This document shows, in pieces, positions 30,705 to 37,992 of a DNA stretch of 64,000 bases. This DNA is from Phycisphaerales bacterium (GTDB lineage Bacteria; Planctomycetota; Phycisphaerae; Phycisphaerales; UBA1924), in assembly GCA_040217175.1 (NCBI GenBank), contig JAVJNT010000001.1, positions 806,001 to 870,000 of the forward strand. The letters run 5' to 3'. The notes under the pieces are model-generated. The model searched no databases. It was given only the letters and a program-made list of their open reading frames with translations, and was not told where the DNA came from. A program made the position numbers and the translations under genes. The first letter of the stretch is position 1; each line of letters begins with the position of its first letter.

Positions 30705-32282
30705 TCAGTGCCGAAAGTGCCGCACGCCCGTCATCAGCAGGCTCACGCCCTTGCTCCGGCAGAGCTCGATCGTCTCGTCGTCGCGCTTCGAGCCACCCGG
30801 CTGGACGATCGTCGCCACGCCCGCGTCGATCAGCATGGCCGGTCCGTCGCTGAACGGGAAGAAGCCATCGCTCGCAGCCACGCCACCATTCGCACGCTCG
30901 CCCGCCTTCTCGACGGCCAAGCGGCAGCTCGTCACCCGGTCCATTTGCCCGGCTCCGGCACCGTAGAGCGTTGCGTTCCTGCCAGAAAGTCCTCCGACCG
31001 CGACCGCGTTGCTCGTCAGCGACCGGCAGATGCAGACGAGCGCCGCGCAGGCCGACATGGTCGCTTCGCTCGGTCGCGGCCCGGCCGCGAGCGTCCATGA
31101 GTCCGGACCAGGCCGCAGCGCATCGATCTGCTGGGCGAGCGCACCGCCGGGCAGCGTGCGCACCATGATGCCACCACGCTCGCCTCCCTCGGCGCTTCCG
31201 ACTGCGAGCAGCCGGGTCGTCTTCCAACGTGCACGCAAACGCTCGAGCGCATCGCCTTCGAACGCGGGGGCGACGATGACCTCGAGGAAGAGGTCCTTGG
31301 CACTCAACCGCTTTGCTGCCGCCAAGTCGATCACGTGAGAGCACGCCACGATGCCTCCGAACGCCGCCACCGGATCACCCGCAAGTGCCAGGTCGACGGC
31401 CGCTTCGGCATCCGACGCACTCGCGGCCCCGCACGGGTTGGCGTGCTTCATGACTGTCGCACCGACCTTCCCGGTCGTCCGGGCAAGATCGAGCGCCAGC
31501 TCGAGCGATGCGCTCGCGTCCGCCAGGTTGTTGTAGCTCAGCGCCTTGCCGTGCAGGGGCTCGACGCCAACGACCGTTGGTCCGGCAAAGCCCGCGTCCT
31601 TGTACACGGCCGCGGCCTGGTGCGGATTCTCGCCGTACCGAAGCTCGGCTGCGCGTCCCATCCGCAGCGAGAGCGTCCGAGGCAGTGTCTCGCGCTCGTC
31701 CGCCGACAGATACGACGCGATCACCGCGTCGTACGCGCTCGTGCGGGCAAACGCCGCCGCCGCCAGGTGCTCCCGGAGGGGCATTGTCGTCCCGCCGTGC
31801 TCCTCGAGCTCGGCCGCGACGTTGCCGTACTGCGACGGGCTCGTGACGATCGCCACGCGGTCGTGGTTCTTGGCCGCCGAGCGCACCATCGCCGGCCCGC
31901 CGATGTCGATCTGCTCGATCGCCTCGGCCCTCGTCACGCCCTCCTTAGCGATGGTCGCCTCGAAGGGGTACAGGTCGATGCACACCAGATCGATCGGCTC
32001 GATCCCGTGCTCATCCATCGCGCGTGCGTGCTCGGGCAACTCCTCGACGCCCAGGATGCCGCCGTGCACCTTGGGGTGCAGGGTCTTCACGCGGCCGTCG
32101 AGCATCTCGGGAAAACCAGTCAGCTCGCTCACGTCGCGCACCGCGAGCCCAGCCTCGCGCAGCATTCGGGCCGTTCCGCCTGTCGAGACCAGCTCGACGC
32201 CATGGCGCGACAGCATCGCGGCGAACTCGGCCACGCCCGACTTATCGCTCACGGAAATCAGCGCCCGCCGGATCGGCCGCAC
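30705..32282 (-). CDS. purH: Bifunctional AICAR transformylase/IMP cyclohydrolase
   Basis: A 525-residue enzyme for the last two steps of IMP synthesis. The N-terminal MGS-like cyclohydrolase domain has RPIRRALISVSDKSGVAEFA, STGGTARML and GRVKTLHPKVHGGILG. The transformylase domain has RYGENPHQAAAVYKDAG and the catalytic VMKHANPCGAAS, ending FFPFSDGPAMLIDAGVATIV. GTG 32282 (RPIRRALIS, family-like) has GAGGG 7 nt upstream, so I prefer it to GTG 32309. It follows the BamB-like lipoprotein gene by 30 nt on the same strand. Confidence 0.94.
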   Translation of the reverse strand: MRPIRRALISVSDKSGVAEFAAMLSRHGVELVSTGGTARMLREAGLAVRDVSELTGFPEMLDGRVKTLHPKVHGGILGVEELPEHARAMDEHGIEPIDLVCIDLYPFEATIAKEGVTRAEAIEQIDIGGPAMVRSAAKNHDRVAIVTSPSQYGNVAAELEEHGGTTMPLREHLAAAAFARTSAYDAVIASYLSADERETLPRTLSLRMGRAAELRYGENPHQAAAVYKDAGFAGPTVVGVEPLHGKALSYNNLADASASLELALDLARTTGKVGATVMKHANPCGAASASDAEAAVDLALAGDPVAAFGGIVACSHVIDLAAAKRLSAKDLFLEVIVAPAFEGDALERLRARWKTTRLLAVGSAEGGERGGIMVRTLPGGALAQQIDALRPGPDSWTLAAGPRPSEATMSACAALVCICRSLTSNAVAVGGLSGRNATLYGAGAGQMDRVTSCRLAVEKAGERANGGVAASDGFFPFSDGPAMLIDAGVATIVQPGGSKRDDETIELCRSKGVSLLMTGVRHFRH

Positions 32283-32312
32283 GCCACCCTCGGACCGGTT
32301 CGCCCCCACCGC

Positions 32313-33509
32313 TCAGGCGTCGGGGTTGAAGCGGGCGACCAGGCCGCGATCGGTGATCAGGTAGATCGGCGAGTCCTCGAGTTCGGCGGTCTCGACCCGG
32401 CTGACCCCGCCAACGCGAACCGAGCCAAAGACGTCGCCCGTCGGCCCGTCGATCTGCGTGAGCACCTCATTGTCGGCGTCGAACACGACCAGCAGCTTGT
32501 CGCGCACGGCCACGAGCTCGCCGCCGACGTCCGCCAGCGACCAGTCGACCTCGCCCGTGCCCAGGTTGACCGCGCTGAAGCCCAGGCTCGGCAGGTCGAT
32601 GAACACGTGGTCGCCGTGAACGACCGGCCGGCTCGTGATCGGCCCCTCGGTCGGCACGCGCCACAGGTTGCGGCTGCTCGCCGGCGTAAATGCCCAGAGC
32701 GACTGGTCCTCGCTCGGCACCAGCAGCATGCCCGGCGCCGTGGCGGGCATCGCTCCCGGGCCGTCAAAAAGAGCATTGAAGCGCTGCCCACCGCCAGCAC
32801 GCATCACCGCGGTGCCGCGCGCCGGATCGATGAACAGCACATCGCCCTGCGTGCTCACGAAGGCCGCGATGCCGTCGACCATGATCGCATCCATATCGAC
32901 CGGATGGTCGAGCTGGTTGCCCCACAGCTTAATCTCTTGCGTGGGCACCCAGCTGAAGATCTGCCCATCGGCGCAGCCAAACAGCAACTGACCCTCGTGT
33001 CGCGTCGGGCCGGTCGTCACGACGAGCGGCAGCGCCTGGCGGGCACGCAGCTCACCGCTCAACGCATCGAGCACGTAGAGCTCCGACGACGAGTTGACAT
33101 ACACCAAGTTGCCCCGACGGGCGATCCCCAAGAAGGGCGTCACCGGGCTCTCCAGCTGCGTGCTCCACCGAGATGCGCCGCCCTGGGCGTCGATGCAACT
33201 CAGCGTCGACCCGCCCTCGAGCACGAGCACGATATCGTCGAATGCACGGACGAGCTCAACGCTCTGGCTCCTCGTCACGATCGGATAGGCACGCCAGCCG
33301 CGGCTGTAGCCGATCGATCGAAGCTCGTTGCTATCGAAGCTCGCCGAAGCGTCCTGCTGCTTCGCGGGGATAGGCGGACCGATCTGAGACGAGCGTGCGC
33401 ACCCCGCGACGATCAGCGAGCATGCAGCCAGGCCCGCCGCCGACAGGCCCAGCAACCGGCGGGCTCGGCGATCGGGACGGGGGCCACGCTTATCAATGGA
33501 AGTACGCAT
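32313..33509 (-). CDS. PQQ-type beta-propeller lipoprotein (BamB-like)
   Basis: A 398-residue lipoprotein. The signal sequence has the lipobox LIVAGC, with lipidated Cys about residue 37, after a long basic n-region. The mature part is made of PQQ/quinoprotein-like blades (GGSTLSCIDAQGGASRWSTQ, GNLVYVNSSSELYVLDALSG, VNLGTGEVDWSLADVGGELV, DNEVLTQIDGPTGDV). BamB is the outer-membrane lipoprotein scaffold of the BAM complex and has this fold, but other propeller lipoproteins look the same. The usual BamB neighbours (der, hisS) are absent, so the name is not assigned. Divergent from ribE. Confidence 0.72.
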   Translation of the reverse strand: MRTSIDKRGPRPDRRARRLLGLSAAGLAACSLIVAGCARSSQIGPPIPAKQQDASASFDSNELRSIGYSRGWRAYPIVTRSQSVELVRAFDDIVLVLEGGSTLSCIDAQGGASRWSTQLESPVTPFLGIARRGNLVYVNSSSELYVLDALSGELRARQALPLVVTTGPTRHEGQLLFGCADGQIFSWVPTQEIKLWGNQLDHPVDMDAIMVDGIAAFVSTQGDVLFIDPARGTAVMRAGGGQRFNALFDGPGAMPATAPGMLLVPSEDQSLWAFTPASSRNLWRVPTEGPITSRPVVHGDHVFIDLPSLGFSAVNLGTGEVDWSLADVGGELVAVRDKLLVVFDADNEVLTQIDGPTGDVFGSVRVGGVSRVETAELEDSPIYLITDRGLVARFNPDA

Positions 33510-33728
33510 CCGTGGAAGGCTCCGAGGCTGGGTTGTGGCCCGTACGGTTGCTGGAAGGCGGCACCGGGCCCGTGCGCCCCCCTGAGGTCTGCCGCACAGT
33601 ATCCGGCCCCCGCGGCAGGGGGTCAAGGGCCCACGAGGGCCCATCGGCTGCCGATGGCGGAAGCGAATGGGCTTCGCCCGATCGACCGCCACGGTTTCGT
33701 CCTCCCTCGCGAAAGGCACCGGCACCCC

Positions 33729-34400
33729 ATGTACACCGGACTCATCCACAGCGTTGGCCGCGTGCTCCAGTCGGTTGCCTCCGACGCTGGCACGCGCCTG
33801 GTCGTCGCGGCTCCGACCAACCTGCTCGCCGAGCCCGACCCGATCCCAGGCGAGTCGATCAACATCGACGGCTGCTGCCTTAGCCTCGTGGAGTCTGAGC
33901 CAGGCAAAGATGAGCACGGGCCCCATCTGGCCGTCGCGTTCGATGTCACCCATCAGACGCTCGACAACACGACGCTCGGCGGGCTCAAGTCCGGCGATCG
34001 CGTGCACCTGGAGCGATCCTGCACGCCCACGACCCTGCTCGGCGGCCACCTCGTCCAGGGGCACGTCGACGCGGTCGCGAAGGTGATCGACGTGGTCGAG
34101 CAACCCCAATGGCGGATCCGCATCGAGCCGCCGCCCCGCCTCATGCCCTACGTCAGCCCTCGGGGCTCGATCTGCGTCTCGGGCGTCTCGCTCACGATCG
34201 CCGAACTCTCGGTCCACGATGGCTGGTTCGAGGTCGCCCTCATCCCCGATACGCTCACGCGTACGACGCTCGGCGACCTGAAGCCGGGCGACGGCGTGAA
34301 TCTGGAATGCGACTGCATGGTCAAGGCCCTCGTGCACTGGCAAACCCACTACGCCGATGATCGGGCTACGGAAGACCGGCCCCAACAGCCGAAAGCCTGA
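33729..34400 (+). CDS. ribE: Riboflavin synthase alpha chain
   Basis: A 223-residue enzyme that dismutates two 6,7-dimethyl-8-ribityllumazines into riboflavin. It has two lumazine-binding repeats. The first begins MYTGLIHSVGRVLQ, with SINIDGCCLSLV and LGGHLVQGHVDAVAKV. The second has ISVSGVSLTI-like SICVSGVSLTIAEL, ending GDGVNLECDCMVKAL. No other rib gene is near and I see no FMN riboswitch upstream (33510-33728). ruvC follows after 2 nt. Confidence 0.92.
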   Translation: MYTGLIHSVGRVLQSVASDAGTRLVVAAPTNLLAEPDPIPGESINIDGCCLSLVESEPGKDEHGPHLAVAFDVTHQTLDNTTLGGLKSGDRVHLERSCTPTTLLGGHLVQGHVDAVAKVIDVVEQPQWRIRIEPPPRLMPYVSPRGSICVSGVSLTIAELSVHDGWFEVALIPDTLTRTTLGDLKPGDGVNLECDCMVKALVHWQTHYADDRATEDRPQQPKA

Positions 34401-34402
34401 GC

Positions 34403-34906
34403 ATGCGCGTCCTCGGCCTCGATCCCGGACTCCGCCTGACCGGCTACGCCTGCGTGGGCCTGCGGAACGGTCGAGACGCCCTCGACGAAGCCGGCGTCCT
34501 CCGCCTGAAGCGCGGCGACGGCACGCCCGACGGCCTTGCCACGCGACTCGTCGAGCTCGAGGCCGATTTGCGCGACCTGATCGAGCACTTGAAGCCCGAC
34601 GCTGCGTGCGTCGAGGCCGTGTTTGCCCACAAGGCGTTCCCCGCCACGGCCATCAGCATGGGCCACGCCCGGGGCGTCATCCTGCTGACCGCCAAGCGGG
34701 CGGGTCTGCCGATCATGGAGCTGTCGCCGGCGGTCGTGAAGCGGTCGATGACCGGCTCCGGGCGCGCAACCAAGGAACAAATGCGGCTCGCCGTCCAGGC
34801 CCGCTACGACCTGCCCGAGCCGCCCACGCCCGCCGACGTGGCCGACGCGATCGCCATCGCCGCGGGCGGGCTGCTGCGACACACCCAGGCCGCCCCACTA
34901 CCCTGA
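34403..34906 (+). CDS. ruvC: Holliday junction resolvase RuvC
   Basis: A 167-residue RNase H-fold endonuclease that cuts Holliday junctions after RuvAB branch migration. The acidic catalytic residues appear in order: Asp in MRVLGLDPGLRLTGYA (D7), Glu in CVEAVFAHKAFPAT, and the C-terminal Asp pair in PADVADAIAIAAGG. Also seen is SPAVVKRSMTGSGRATKEQM. ruvA and ruvB are not in the window. It follows ribE by 2 nt and precedes the NtrC-type regulator by 6 nt, so all three are probably cotranscribed. Confidence 0.93.
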   Translation: MRVLGLDPGLRLTGYACVGLRNGRDALDEAGVLRLKRGDGTPDGLATRLVELEADLRDLIEHLKPDAACVEAVFAHKAFPATAISMGHARGVILLTAKRAGLPIMELSPAVVKRSMTGSGRATKEQMRLAVQARYDLPEPPTPADVADAIAIAAGGLLRHTQAAPLP

Positions 34907-34912
34907 GCGTCC

Positions 34913-36376
34913 ATGGCCATCGCCGACAACAACCCCAAGACCGCTACGCCGGCCGCCCAGGTGCTCATCGTCGAGGACGAGCCCGACCACGCCGACACCA
35001 TGGCCGAAGCCCTGCGCAAGCCCGGGCACGTGTGCACCATCGTCGGCTCGGTCGCCGAGGCCATGGACGAGCTCAAAGGCGGCGCCTTCGACGTCGTCGT
35101 GACCGACCTTCGCATGCCCACGTCGGCCGGCCAGCAGGCGCACGAGGACGCCGCCGTCGGCCCCGACGGCGCAGACGCCGGCCTGCTCGTCCTGCGGGCC
35201 GCTCGGGCTCTGCAGCCCGACGCCGAGACCGTCATGGTCACCGCCCACGGCGACGTCTCGACCGCCCGCAACGCCTTCAAGGAGGGCGCGTACGACTTCA
35301 TCGAGAAGCCGCTCGACCTAGCCGTCTTCCGCAGCCTGATCAACCGCGCCGCCGAGGCCGTGCTGCTCCGCCAGGAGTCGGGCGAGCTGGGCGACCTCGT
35401 CCAGCACGACGGCTTCGAGGGCCTCATTGCCGGTAGCGAGCCCATGCGCCGGATCGTCAAGACCGTGCGCACCGTGGCACCGTCGAACATCGCCGTGCTC
35501 ATTACGGGCGAGAGCGGGACGGGTAAGGAACTCATCGCCAGCGCCGTGCACACCAACTCGCCCCGCTCGGCCAAGCGGTACGTCGCCTTCAACTGCGCGG
35601 GCCAGAGCGAAAGCCTGCTCGAGGACCAGCTCTTCGGCCACGTCCGCGGCGCGTTCACCGGGGCCGAAAAGGACCGCGAGGGCGTCTTCGAGTACGCCAA
35701 CAACGGCACGCTCTTTCTCGACGAGATCGGCGATATGCCCATGAGCATGCAGGCCAAGCTCCTGCGCGTCCTCGAGACCGGCGAGGTCGTCCGCCTGGGC
35801 AGCAACGACCCGCGCAAGACCGACGTCCGCTTCGTCAGCGCGACCAACAAGGACCTCCGCAGGATGATCGCCGAGGGGACGTTCCGCGAGGACCTCTACT
35901 TCCGCATCAACGGCGCCCACGTCCACGTGCCACCGCTGCGTGAGCGTCGCGAGGACATCCCCCGCATCGCCCAGCACGCCGCGGCTCGCTTTGCCGACCA
36001 GATGTCCCAGCCCGCCCCGGAGATCACCGACGCCGCCCTCATGCGCCTGACGGCCTACGACTGGCCCGGCAACGTCCGCCAGCTCCTGAACGTCGTCCAG
36101 AACATGGTCGTCAGCGCCATCGGCGAAGCCGCCGAGGACACGCCGGCAAGGCTCGAGGTCCGCCACATCCCCCCCGAGGTGCGCGCGGGCGAGGACGAGG
36201 GCGAGGCGGGCGCCGCCTCGGGCACGCTCGCGGGCACCAGCCTCGAACAAATCGAAAAACGCGCCATCCGCGAGACGCTCCGGCTCACCGGCGGAAACCG
36301 CGAGCAGGCCGCCAAGCTCCTGGGCATCGGCGAACGCACGCTCTACCGCAAGCTCCGTGAGTACGGCCTCCGCTAG
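34913..36376 (+). CDS. NtrC-family sigma-54-dependent response regulator
   Basis: A 487-residue regulator. The receiver spans residues about 15-145, with VLIVEDEPDHADTM, phosphoacceptor VVTDLRMP, a TAHG switch and EKPLDLAVF. About 20 extra Gly/Ala/Asp residues are inserted right after the phosphoacceptor (AGQQAHEDAAVGPDGADAG). The AAA+ domain has Walker A GESGTGKELIASAVH, the sigma-54 loop RGAFTGAEKDREG and Walker B NNGTLFLDEIGDMP. A Fis-type HTH closes it (NREQAAKLLGIGERTLYRKL). No kinase gene is adjacent. The stop shares the palindrome CTAG with the stop of the XRE gene. Confidence 0.92.
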   Translation: MAIADNNPKTATPAAQVLIVEDEPDHADTMAEALRKPGHVCTIVGSVAEAMDELKGGAFDVVVTDLRMPTSAGQQAHEDAAVGPDGADAGLLVLRAARALQPDAETVMVTAHGDVSTARNAFKEGAYDFIEKPLDLAVFRSLINRAAEAVLLRQESGELGDLVQHDGFEGLIAGSEPMRRIVKTVRTVAPSNIAVLITGESGTGKELIASAVHTNSPRSAKRYVAFNCAGQSESLLEDQLFGHVRGAFTGAEKDREGVFEYANNGTLFLDEIGDMPMSMQAKLLRVLETGEVVRLGSNDPRKTDVRFVSATNKDLRRMIAEGTFREDLYFRINGAHVHVPPLRERREDIPRIAQHAAARFADQMSQPAPEITDAALMRLTAYDWPGNVRQLLNVVQNMVVSAIGEAAEDTPARLEVRHIPPEVRAGEDEGEAGAASGTLAGTSLEQIEKRAIRETLRLTGGNREQAAKLLGIGERTLYRKLREYGLR

Positions 36377-36981
36377 CTGCCCGCCGGCTTGACCTGCTGC
36401 CGCGGAATGTGCGTCACGTAGATAATCTTCGCCGGCTTCTTGCCCAGGTTGGTGGTCGAGTGCTCGAGGTCGGCGCGATACGTCGCCGCGTCGCCGGCCG
36501 CCAGCTCGATGGGCTCGCCGCCGACCTCCAGCCGCACCCGGCCGTCGAGTACGTACGCCGTCTCCAGACTGCCCGCCGGGTGGGGCGGGAAGCCCTCGCA
36601 GTCGCTGCCGACCGGATAGGTGTAGTGCAGCACCTCGACGCCGTGCTTGACGAGCGTGCGGCTCAGGATCCGCCGCTCCATCTGGTTCTCGGGGTCGACC
36701 AGCACCCGCTGGTCCCTGGCCCGGTCGACCGTGAACACGGGCTTGTCTTCCAGGTCCAGCAGGTCCGAGATGCCGCAGCCCAGGCCCAGGGCGATCTGGC
36801 CCAGGAGCCTGATCGTCGGGTTCTTGCGGTCGGCCTCCACGTCGCACAGCATGGCCTTGCTGACCCCGCTGCGGCGGGCGAGCTCGGCCTGGGTCATGCC
36901 CATCTGCTCACGCTTGGCCCGGACCGACGCGCCGATGTCAGAGGTCGACGGCTCGGGCGTGGGGACTGTTTTCTTGGCCAT
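36373..36981 (-). CDS. XRE-family regulator with C-terminal cupin domain
   Basis: A 202-residue one-component regulator. The HTH_XRE domain is at residues about 17-75 (VRAKREQMGMTQAELARRSG, VSKAMLCDVEADRKNPTI). Residues about 125-195 are a cupin (FPPHPAGSLETAYVLDGRVR, GDAATYRADLEHSTTNLGK) that probably binds a small ligand. It diverges from a 40-residue membrane peptide gene, with CGAAC half-sites between them, which suggests autoregulation and control of the peptide gene. This pairing is inferred. Confidence 0.86.
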   Translation of the reverse strand: MAKKTVPTPEPSTSDIGASVRAKREQMGMTQAELARRSGVSKAMLCDVEADRKNPTIRLLGQIALGLGCGISDLLDLEDKPVFTVDRARDQRVLVDPENQMERRILSRTLVKHGVEVLHYTYPVGSDCEGFPPHPAGSLETAYVLDGRVRLEVGGEPIELAAGDAATYRADLEHSTTNLGKKPAKIIYVTHIPRQQVKPAGS

Positions 36982-37005
36982 CGAATAATTCTCTATTGCG
37001 AACGA

Positions 37006-37034
37006 GTGACAGACGATAGTAGTAATCGTACACT
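37006..37034 (+). promoter_or_regulatory. Candidate promoter of the 40-residue membrane peptide gene
   Basis: GTGACA (37006-37011) is followed after 17 nt by TACACT (37029-37034), in AT-rich sequence between divergent genes. The operator-like repeat lies just downstream, where transcription would start. Confidence 0.5.
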
Positions 37035-37038
37035 ATAG

Positions 37039-37055
37039 CGAACTGTACGAGTTCG
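37039..37055. promoter_or_regulatory. Inverted repeat, candidate operator of the XRE-cupin regulator
   Basis: CGAACT and AGTTCG form a 6-bp inverted repeat around GTACG. A further GCGAACGAGT half-site is at 36999-37008. Both lie between the regulator and the small gene, over or next to the candidate promoter, so a repressor role is plausible but untested. Confidence 0.45.
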
Positions 37056-37087
37056 TTTCTCGGCAATCCAGTCAAGGAGCGTTCACC

Positions 37088-37210
37088 ATGAAGAACATCA
37101 TCGCAACCCCCTGCACCACCGCCTGCAGCCTCGGCATCGCCACACGATGGGCCCTCGGCGGCCTGATCCTCGCCAGCGCCATCCTCACGCTGCTGGTCGC
37201 GACCGCCTGA
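37088..37210 (+). CDS. Small membrane protein (40 residues)
   Basis: A short gene with a strong ribosome site (AAGGAG, 8 nt before ATG 37088) and a promoter upstream. The product starts MKNIIATPCTTACSLGIATR and continues into one hydrophobic segment (WALGGLILASAILTLLVATA). It could be a membrane peptide or a holin- or toxin-like peptide, but there is no family match. It is divergent from the XRE-cupin regulator and followed by a strong terminator, so it is a self-contained transcription unit. Confidence 0.65.
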   Translation: MKNIIATPCTTACSLGIATRWALGGLILASAILTLLVATA

Positions 37211-37234
37211 GACCGCCGCAGTTCAACTCTCCCC

Positions 37235-37263
37235 AAGGCCCCGGCCGCCTGCCGGGGCTTTTT
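37235..37263 (+). terminator. Rho-independent terminator after the 40-residue gene
   Basis: GCCCCGGC and GCCGGGGC form a perfect 8-bp stem around CGCCT, followed by TTTTT and preceded by AAG, which extends pairing into the T-run. It lies 24 nt after the stop codon. Confidence 0.9.
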
Positions 37264-37275
37264 GCTGCGCCTGGA

Positions 37276-37303
37276 TTGACTGCACCCCGTTCGCCGATAG
37301 TGT
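37276..37303 (+). promoter_or_regulatory. Weak candidate promoter of the 33-residue ORF
   Basis: TTGACT (37276-37281) is followed after 16 nt by TAGTGT (37298-37303). The -35 box is good and the -10 poor. It follows directly on the terminator of the preceding unit. Confidence 0.3.
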
Positions 37304-37361
37304 TGGCCCTTAGACATTCCCCCGCAGCGGCCTGGAGGCCCCGGGGAGAGAGGGGGCATCG

Positions 37362-37463
37362 ATGATCGAGTTCAACCTGATCACCACTGCGAACGGCCAG
37401 TCGATGCTCCTCGATACCGATCCGATTGTTGATCGAGTATCGCGTCAGCTTCGCAAGGCTTGA
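37362..37463 (+). CDS. Possible small protein (33 residues)
   Basis: A 33-residue frame, MIEFNLITTANGQSMLLDTD then PIVDRVSRQLRKA, with AGGGGG 6 nt before ATG 37362 and a candidate promoter upstream. It is hydrophilic with no membrane segment or known family. It sits between two other very short genes. Support is limited to the ribosome site and position, so it may be spurious. Confidence 0.35.
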   Translation: MIEFNLITTANGQSMLLDTDPIVDRVSRQLRKA

Positions 37464-37676
37464 CGCCACGCCGGCCTCGCCCGGCCCCCAGCAACACAAC
37501 CCATCGCCACCCCGCCGCGCTCTTGCGTGACGTGCGTGCGCTGATCAGCCGACGCGCCTGATCGCGTCGGCTTCCCCCGCATCCAGTCCGCGGTTCCTTC
37601 TGGGCGCATGGTGTGCCGCGAGAGGGCCGCTGCTCCGCCGTCGGCGTGCGCGCCCGCGGCTACGAGGAGGTTCGCC

Positions 37677-37940
37677 ATGTTGTCGCAACGCTTCGCCGAG
37701 TCCTGGTCGCCCGCGCTCACCGTGGCCGCCACGGTACTCGGCATCGTCACCATCGCACGGGGCGCGTGGAAGCTCGTTCGCTTCGTCGGCCTGCTGCGAT
37801 TGTTCAGGCGATGGTGCATCGCCGCGAATGCGCGCCTGGGCATCGTCGACCAGCGCGGCGTGCTCACCGAGCGCGAGCGCCGGGCGATCGAGGGCCGCAC
37901 CAGCGCGAGCGAGCGCGCCGGCCCGCCCATGATCTTCTGA
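37677..37940 (+). CDS. Small membrane-associated protein (87 residues)
   Basis: An 87-residue protein with GAGGAGG 6 nt upstream of ATG 37677. One hydrophobic segment lies near the N-terminus (WSPALTVAATVLGIVTIARG), followed by a basic stretch (WKLVRFVGLLRLFRRWC) and a polar tail (DQRGVLTERERRAIEGRTSA). No family is recognised. A strong terminator follows. With the two small genes upstream it makes a 0.85-kb stretch of tiny genes between the regulator and purL. Confidence 0.6.
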   Translation: MLSQRFAESWSPALTVAATVLGIVTIARGAWKLVRFVGLLRLFRRWCIAANARLGIVDQRGVLTERERRAIEGRTSASERAGPPMIF

Positions 37941-37958
37941 TGCCTTTAAGCTTGAACG

Positions 37959-37984
37959 AGGCCCGGGCGCACGCCCGGGCCTTG
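37959..37984. terminator. Bidirectional-type terminator hairpin
   Basis: AGGCCCGGGC and GCCCGGGCCT form a 10-bp stem around GCAC, followed by TGTC on the + side. It separates the 87-residue gene from the convergent purL, whose stop is at 37993. Confidence 0.75.
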
Positions 37985-37992
37985 TCATGCCC

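Noticed and set aside
33510-33728. FMN riboswitch before ribE
   Set aside because: I find no RFN-element pattern; the stretch is G/C-rich without the conserved RFN loops.
31335-34400. A single 1021-codon + frame that ends as riboflavin synthase
   Set aside because: Only the last 223 codons are riboflavin synthase. Upstream it is the antisense of purH and the propeller lipoprotein; high GC makes such long shadow frames common.
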